Shown piece by piece: positions 59,345 to 64,000 of a DNA stretch of 64,000 nucleotides (positions are counted from its first letter, which is position 1; every line of letters starts with the position of its first letter). This DNA is from Brevibacterium oceani. GTDB lineage: Bacteria > Actinomycetota > Actinomycetes > Actinomycetales > Brevibacteriaceae. The stretch spans positions 124,001 through 188,000 of the forward strand of contig NZ_JABKDE010000004.1 in assembly GCF_013623835.1 (NCBI RefSeq). Reading direction: 5' to 3'. A model generated the notes under the pieces. It did not search any database and was not told the origin of the DNA. It saw only the letters and a program-made list of their open reading frames with translations. Both the position numbers and the translations under genes were made by a program.

Positions 59345-59839
59345 GTGGACCTGGCCGAGTTCAACCGACTCCCAGCCGACGACGCACGCACGCTGCTGCG
59401 CCCCTGCCTCGACGTCGACCGCTGGATCGATGCCGTCGTCGCCGCACGGCCGTTCACCGACCTCGACTCCGCCCTCAACTCGGCGCGCGAGGATGCCGCC
59501 CCGCTGAGCAGCGACGAGATCGCAGCCGCAATGTCCCACCATCCGAGGATCGGTGAGAAGGCGAAGAGCGAAAGCGCCGAGGCTGCCCACTCGAGCCGCG
59601 AACAGGCCGGGCTCGGCACCCTTGAGGCCGATGTGCAGTCGCGGCTGGCCGCCGGCAACGCCGCCTACGAAGAGCGCTTCGACCGCGTCTTCCTCATCCG
59701 CGCCGCCGGTCGCAGCCCCGAAGAGATCCTCTCCGAACTCGACCGTCGCATGGACAACTCCGCCGCCGACGAGGAAGCCGAAGTCGGAGACCAGCTGATT
59801 CAGATCGCCGCCCTCCGACTCGAAGGAATCCTCGCATGA
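59345..59839 (+). CDS. uraD: 2-oxo-4-hydroxy-4-carboxy-5-ureidoimidazoline (OHCU) decarboxylase
   Basis: A 164-residue all-helical enzyme that decarboxylates OHCU to S-allantoin, the last step from urate. The catalytic His is in AAAMSHHPRIGEKAK near residue 65. LNSAREDAAPLSSDEI, YEERFDRVFLIRAAGRSPEEIL and EVGDQLIQIAALRL are conserved in UraD. GTG 59345 has AAGGAGG nine bases upstream. The following uraH start overlaps its stop (ATGA). Confidence 0.92.
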   Translation: MDLAEFNRLPADDARTLLRPCLDVDRWIDAVVAARPFTDLDSALNSAREDAAPLSSDEIAAAMSHHPRIGEKAKSESAEAAHSSREQAGLGTLEADVQSRLAAGNAAYEERFDRVFLIRAAGRSPEEILSELDRRMDNSAADEEAEVGDQLIQIAALRLEGILA

Positions 59840-60159
59840 GCTTCATCACCGCCCACGCACTCGACTCGACCGTCGGTACACCGGCCGCAGGCCTCGAGGT
59901 CACTCTCTATGACGGCGCCGAGGTCATCGTCTCCGCCCGCACCGACGACAACGGGAGGGTCTCGGACTTCGGACCCGACCACCTCGAACCCGGCGACTAC
60001 CGGATCGTCTTCGGCACCGGCGACTACTTCGCCGCCCGGAACATGGACCATTTCCACCCGGTGGTCACGATCGACTTCAGCGTCCAGGCCGGGCAGGCGC
60101 ACTATCACATCCCACTGCTGCTCAGCCCCTTCGCCTACAGCACCTACCGCGGCAGCTGA
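59836..60159 (+). CDS. uraH: 5-hydroxyisourate hydrolase (transthyretin-like)
   Basis: A 107-residue transthyretin-fold enzyme that hydrolyses 5-hydroxyisourate from uricase to OHCU. ITAHALDSTVGTPAAGLEV supplies the first catalytic His, GRVSDF the Arg, HFHPVVTIDF another His, and the C-terminal YRGS is the diagnostic signature. It overlaps uraD by four bases, so the two sequential enzymes are translated together. The urate oxidase gene follows after 161 bases. Confidence 0.95.
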   Translation: MSFITAHALDSTVGTPAAGLEVTLYDGAEVIVSARTDDNGRVSDFGPDHLEPGDYRIVFGTGDYFAARNMDHFHPVVTIDFSVQAGQAHYHIPLLLSPFAYSTYRGS

Positions 60160-60320
60160 GCCGCACCCTCAATCACCATCAGGGGAAGCAGGCCCCCTGC
60201 AGGATCCAGGTCCTCAACAAACCGCCGAAGCCGACCGGTGCTCACCACCGGCGGGCCTCGCCAATCGAATGGACACGGCGCGCGCAGGTGCGCACGCCGA
60301 CGAACTGGAGGAATACCGCA

Positions 60321-61205
60321 ATGAGCACAGTCCGACTGACATCGAACCAGTACGGCAAGGCAGAGAACCGACTCATGCGGGTCTACCGTGACACCGAACG
60401 TCACGAGATCCGCGACCTCAACGTCACCTCGCAGCTGTGGGGCGACTTCGAGACCGCCCACACCGAAGGCGACAACGCCCACGTAGTCGCCACCGATACG
60501 CAGAAGAACACGGTCTTCGCGAAGGCCAAGGAACTCGGCGTGAGCTCGCCCGAACAGTTCCTCATCGGCCTTGCCGATCACTTCACCTCGAGCTTCGACT
60601 GGGTCACCGGCGGCCGGTGGGAGGCCCAGGAATACGGCTGGGACCGGATCAACGACCACAACCACTCGTTCTTCAAGTCCGCACCCGAGGTCCGCACCGT
60701 CGTGTTCACCCGCGACGGAGACAAGGACACGCTGATCTCCGGCTTCAACGGCCTCACCGTGCTCAAGACCACCGAATCGGGCTTCGTCGGCTACCCGAAG
60801 GACAAGTACACGACGCTGCCGGAGACCGAGGACCGCATCCTCGCCACCGACATCGCCACCCGGTGGATCTACAACACCACCGACCTCGACTTCGAGGCCG
60901 TGTACACCCAGGTCAAGGAGATCATCCTCGATTCCTTCACTGACCACTTCTCCCACGCGCTGCAGCACACGCTCTACCAGATGGGGGAGAAGGTCATCGA
61001 GGCCGTGCCGCAGATCGACGAGATCCGCTTCTCCTGCCCGAACAAGCACCACTTCCTCTACGACATCGAGCGCTTCGGGCTCGAGAACCCGAACGAGGTC
61101 TTCATCGTCGCCGACCGCCCCTACGGCCTCATCGAGGCCACCTTCACCCGCGACGGCGTCGACGAGAACAAGGACGCCTGGGCACAGATCGCCGGTTTCT
61201 GCTGA
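60321..61205 (+). CDS. Urate oxidase (uricase)
   Basis: A 294-residue cofactor-free uricase (often named pucL or uox) that oxidises urate to 5-hydroxyisourate with hydrogen peroxide release. NQYGKAENRLMRVYRD carries the catalytic Lys and VVATDTQKNTVFAKAKE the active-site Thr. FTSSFDWVTGGRWEAQEYGWDRI, FNGLTVLKTTESGFVGY and CPNKHHFLYDIERFGLENPNEVF are the substrate-binding segments. Length and order match T-fold uricases. ATG 60321 follows GGAGG. A perfect hairpin downstream separates it from aceE. Confidence 0.95.
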   Translation: MSTVRLTSNQYGKAENRLMRVYRDTERHEIRDLNVTSQLWGDFETAHTEGDNAHVVATDTQKNTVFAKAKELGVSSPEQFLIGLADHFTSSFDWVTGGRWEAQEYGWDRINDHNHSFFKSAPEVRTVVFTRDGDKDTLISGFNGLTVLKTTESGFVGYPKDKYTTLPETEDRILATDIATRWIYNTTDLDFEAVYTQVKEIILDSFTDHFSHALQHTLYQMGEKVIEAVPQIDEIRFSCPNKHHFLYDIERFGLENPNEVFIVADRPYGLIEATFTRDGVDENKDAWAQIAGFC

Positions 61206-61240
61206 GCCGGCACACCTGCTGAGTTCGGACAGTTCCGACA

Positions 61241-61277
61241 CCGGACTCCCGGTCGCGATACGATTCCGGGAGTCCGG
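61241..61277. terminator. Perfect hairpin between uricase and aceE
   Basis: CCGGACTCCCGG (61241-61252) and CCGGGAGTCCGG (61266-61277) form a 12-bp stem with a 13-base loop. It is probably the terminator of the urate operon, although no T-run follows. It ends only 24 bases before the aceE ATG, so it may also lie in the aceE leader. Confidence 0.6.
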
Positions 61278-61301
61278 ACCCCGTGAGAAGGAAACCCCGC
61301 A

Positions 61302-64000
61302 ATGACACAGGACACCACCTCGGCGAACCTGAGGAGCACCACCACCGACGAAGAGGTCGATGAATGGCTCGAGTCCTGGGAGGGACTCGTAGGCGCGCGC
61401 GGCACCCAGCGCGCCGGCGAGATCATGGAGGCGCTGCGCCGCCGCGCGGCCACGAACTCCATCGCCCAGCCCAAGGTCACCACCACCGACTACGTCAACA
61501 CGATCCCCGCCGATCAGGAGCCGATCTATCCCGGTGAGGAGAGCGTCGAGCGCCGCTACCGCAGGTGGCTGCGCTGGAACGCGGCCATGCTCGTCCACCG
61601 AGCGCAGCGCCCCGAGATCTCCGTGGGCGGACACATCTCCACCTACGCCGGAGCCGCCACTCTCTATGAGATCGGCTTCAACAACTTCTTCCGCGGCCAG
61701 GACCATCCCGGCGGCGGCGACCAGGTGTTCTTCCAGGGCCACGCCTCACCGGGAATGTACGCCCGCGCGTTCCTCGAAGGTCGCCTGTCCGAGGCCGACC
61801 TCGACGGATTCCGGCAGGAAGCCTCGAAGGCACCGCACGGTCTGAGCTCCTACCCGCACCCGCGGCTGATGCCCGAGTTCTGGCAGTTCCCGACCGTGTC
61901 GATGGGGCTCGGCCCGATCAACGCGATCTATCAGGCGCAGATGAACCGCTATCTGCACAACCGCGGCGTCAAGGACACGAGCGACCAGCGGGTATGGGCG
62001 TTCCTCGGCGACGGCGAGATGGACGAACCCGAATCGCGCGGCGCCCTGCAGCTGGCCGCGAACGAGGGACTCGACAACCTCACGTTCGTCATCAACTGCA
62101 ACCTCCAGCGCCTCGACGGACCGGTCCGCGGCAACGGAAAGATCGTCCAGGAACTCGAGGCGACCTTCACTGGCGCCGGCTGGGACGTCATCAAGGTGCT
62201 GTGGGGCCGCGAATGGGACTCCCTGCTCGAGGCCGACCACACCGGCGAGCTCGTGCGGATCATGAACGAGACCCTCGACGGGGACTATCAGACGTTCAAG
62301 GCCGAATCCGGCGGATTCATCCGCGACAACTTCTTCGGTCGATCACCGACGACCAAGGGCCTCGTCGAGCATCTGTCCGATGACGACATCTGGAACCTCA
62401 AGCGCGGCGGCCACGATTACCACAAGGTCTTCGCCGCCTATCAGAAGGCCGTGAACACCAAGGGCAAGCCCACCGTCATCCTCGTCCAGACGGTCAAGGG
62501 CTACGGTTTGGGCACGAGCTTCGAATCGCGCAACGCCACCCACCAGATGAAGAAGTTTACCGCCGACGACGTCAAGGCCTTCCGCGATCGGATGGACATC
62601 CCGATCTCGGACAAGGTCATCGACGACGATCCCTACGCGGTGCCCTACTATCATCCGGGCGCCGACGACGACGCGATCCAGTACATGCTCGATCGTCGCC
62701 GCCAGCTCGGCGGATTCCTGCCTGCTCGCAAGCCGGAGAACAATCAGAAGACTCTGCCGGCGCCCAGCGACAAGGCTTTCTCGCAGTCGAAGAAGGGCTC
62801 GGGCAAGCAGCTCGCCGCCACCACCATGGCCTTCGTCCGCCTGCTCAAGGACCTCATGCGTGAGAAGGGTCTGGGGGAGCGGATCGTGCCCATCATCCCC
62901 GATGAGGCTCGCACCTTCGGCATCGACGCGTTCTTCCCGACCGCGAAGATCTACAACCCGAACGGGCAGAACTACCTCGCCGTCGACCGCGAGCTCTTCC
63001 TCTCCTACAAGGAGGCTGTGTCCGGTCAGCTGCTCCATGTCGGCATCAACGAGGCCGGAGCCGCGGCCGGGTTCACCGCCGCCGGCACCGCGTACTCCAC
63101 GCACGGCGAGCCGATGATCCCGATCTACGTCTTCTACTCGATGTTCGGCTTCCAGCGCACAGGCGATGCCTTCTGGGCAGCCGGTGACCAGATGACCCGC
63201 GGGTTCATCATCGGCGCGACCGCCGGGCGGACGACGCTGACGGGTGAGGGCCTGCAGCATGCCGACGGTCATTCCCCGGTGCTCGCGGCTACGAACCCGG
63301 CCGTGCGCGTGTACGATCCGGCCTACGGCTACGAGATCGGCCACATCGTCCGCGACGGCCTGCACCGTATGTACGGCGAGCACGACCTCGGCGAGGACGA
63401 GCGCAACGTCATGTACTACCTCACCGTCTACAACGAGCCGATGGTCCAGCCAGCCGAACCCGACAACGTCGACGTCGAGGGGATCCTCAAAGGCATCCAT
63501 CGCATCGCCGAGGCGGAGACCCCCGCCGAGGCTGGGCAGGGCTCGCGTCCGCAGGCCCAGCTGCTCGCCTCCGGGGTCGCCGTGCCCTGGGCGCTGGAGG
63601 CCCGCGAGCTGCTCGCCGCGGACTGGGGTGTCGATGCGGCCGTGTGGTCGGTGACCTCCTGGGCGGAGCTGCGCCGGGATGCCCTCGAGTGCGAGGCAGA
63701 GCTGCTGAGTGACGTCGAGGCAGAACCGTGTGTGCCCTACGTCCGGCAGCGACTCGGCGAGGAGCCGGGGCCGATCGTGGCCACGAGCGACTTCGACTCG
63801 ACCCAGCCCGACCTCGTCCGGCCGTTCCTCGACCAGACGTTCGCGACCCTCGGCGCCGACGGGTTCGGGTTCTCCGACACCCGTGCCGCAGCCCGCAGGC
63901 ACTTCAAGATCGATGCCCACTCGATGGTCGTGCGGACCCTTCAGCTGTTGGCCCGACGTGGTGAGATCGACCCCGGCACCCCCGCCGAGGCGGCCCGCCG
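61302..64000 (+). CDS. aceE: Pyruvate dehydrogenase E1 component, homodimeric type (3' end cut off)
   Basis: The first 899 codons of an E1 enzyme that decarboxylates pyruvate with ThDP and passes the acetyl group to lipoate. The frame is open to the window end. [20 protein letters not shown] and [21 protein letters not shown] open the ThDP domain. [20 protein letters not shown] with a downstream [13 protein letters not shown] is the ThDP/Mg motif. [16 protein letters not shown] and [22 protein letters not shown] mark the second domain. The homodimeric AceE form is normal for Actinobacteria. ATG 61302 has GAGAAGGA upstream. The full protein should be about 910-930 residues, so little is missing. 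Confidence 0.95.
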   Translation, partial: MTQDTTSANLRSTTTDEEVDEWLESWEGLVGARGTQRAGEIMEALRRRAATNSIAQPKVTTTDYVNTIPADQEPIYPGEESVERRYRRWLRWNAAMLVHRAQRPEISVGGHISTYAGAATLYEIGFNNFFRGQDHPGGGDQVFFQGHASPGMYARAFLEGRLSEADLDGFRQEASKAPHGLSSYPHPRLMPEFWQFPTVSMGLGPINAIYQAQMNRYLHNRGVKDTSDQRVWAFLGDGEMDEPESRGALQLAANEGLDNLTFVINCNLQRLDGPVRGNGKIVQELEATFTGAGWDVIKVLWGREWDSLLEADHTGELVRIMNETLDGDYQTFKAESGGFIRDNFFGRSPTTKGLVEHLSDDDIWNLKRGGHDYHKVFAAYQKAVNTKGKPTVILVQTVKGYGLGTSFESRNATHQMKKFTADDVKAFRDRMDIPISDKVIDDDPYAVPYYHPGADDDAIQYMLDRRRQLGGFLPARKPENNQKTLPAPSDKAFSQSKKGSGKQLAATTMAFVRLLKDLMREKGLGERIVPIIPDEARTFGIDAFFPTAKIYNPNGQNYLAVDRELFLSYKEAVSGQLLHVGINEAGAAAGFTAAGTAYSTHGEPMIPIYVFYSMFGFQRTGDAFWAAGDQMTRGFIIGATAGRTTLTGEGLQHADGHSPVLAATNPAVRVYDPAYGYEIGHIVRDGLHRMYGEHDLGEDERNVMYYLTVYNEPMVQPAEPDNVDVEGILKGIHRIAEAETPAEAGQGSRPQAQLLASGVAVPWALEARELLAADWGVDAAVWSVTSWAELRRDALECEAELLSDVEAEPCVPYVRQRLGEEPGPIVATSDFDSTQPDLVRPFLDQTFATLGADGFGFSDTRAAARRHFKIDAHSMVVRTLQLLARRGEIDPGTPAEAAR

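Overview
The window is a high-GC actinobacterial chromosome segment, most likely from Brevibacterium or a close relative. The best species clue is the homoprotocatechuate 2,3-dioxygenase at 30758-31894, which I recognise from memory as very close to the structurally studied Brevibacterium fuscum enzyme, with all its metal and acid-base residues in register. Leaderless starts behind TAnnnT -10 boxes, LPXTG-anchored surface proteins, a DUF222/HNH protein and a homodimeric AceE also fit. Both ends are cut: a macro-domain gene at the left edge and aceE at the right edge are partial. I see no CRISPR array, rRNA, insertion sequence or replication origin.

Layout. (1) 1-5.4 kb is accessory and housekeeping: a macro-domain hydrolase, a small membrane protein, an AbiEi/AbiEii type IV toxin-antitoxin pair with a long palindromic operator, an SDR oxidoreductase, a DHFR-like reductase, a small alarmone synthetase, and DUF2277 and DUF1304 genes. 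(2) 5.4-12 kb is a mandelate-type aromatic cluster: a divergent IclR regulator, benzoylformate decarboxylase, benzaldehyde dehydrogenase, an AAHS-like transporter, then a PrpF-family isomerase. (3) 12-19 kb has a wall-anchored extracellular nuclease with a PHO-box-like direct repeat, and bifunctional PutA. Divergent from putA is an unusual regulator with two DNA-binding domains. (4) 20.3-23.5 kb has uridine kinase, a DUF222/HNH protein and a membrane protein. (5) 23.5-33.5 kb is a homoprotocatechuate meta-cleavage cluster: FAD hydroxylase, MHS transporter, a FAH-RraA fusion, a GntR regulator, hpaE, hpaD, hpaH and hpaI. A shared sequence motif lies in front of the hydroxylase and in the divergent promoter region. 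(6) 33.5-43 kb is mostly core: a second LPXTG protein, PrsW, a MarP-like protease, an EEP-family protein, a receiver-less winged-helix regulator, upp, the tRNA adenosine deaminase pair, and tRNA-Ser(CGA). (7) 43.3-61.2 kb is a purine-to-glycerate salvage region: purine permease, xdhABC, guanine deaminase, hydroxypyruvate isomerase, tartronate semialdehyde reductase, glyoxylate carboligase, allantoinase, glycerate kinase with a peroxiredoxin, then uraD, uraH and urate oxidase. It carries purines through xanthine, urate and allantoin, and glyoxylate to glycerate. Allantoate and ureidoglycolate enzymes are not in the window. (8) aceE starts at 61302.

The most unusual signals are these. A palindromic repeat of about 65 bp (19-bp stem) occurs four times, each copy beginning inside the stop codon of a gene. 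An orphan AbiEi-like/PD-(D/E)XK gene lies between two inverted copies of it. The putA-divergent regulator has an internal in-frame start preceded by an exact inverted copy of its own promoter element. A RraA domain takes the place of half of HpaG in the homoprotocatechuate cluster. Two strong hairpins stand in tandem between glxR and gcl.
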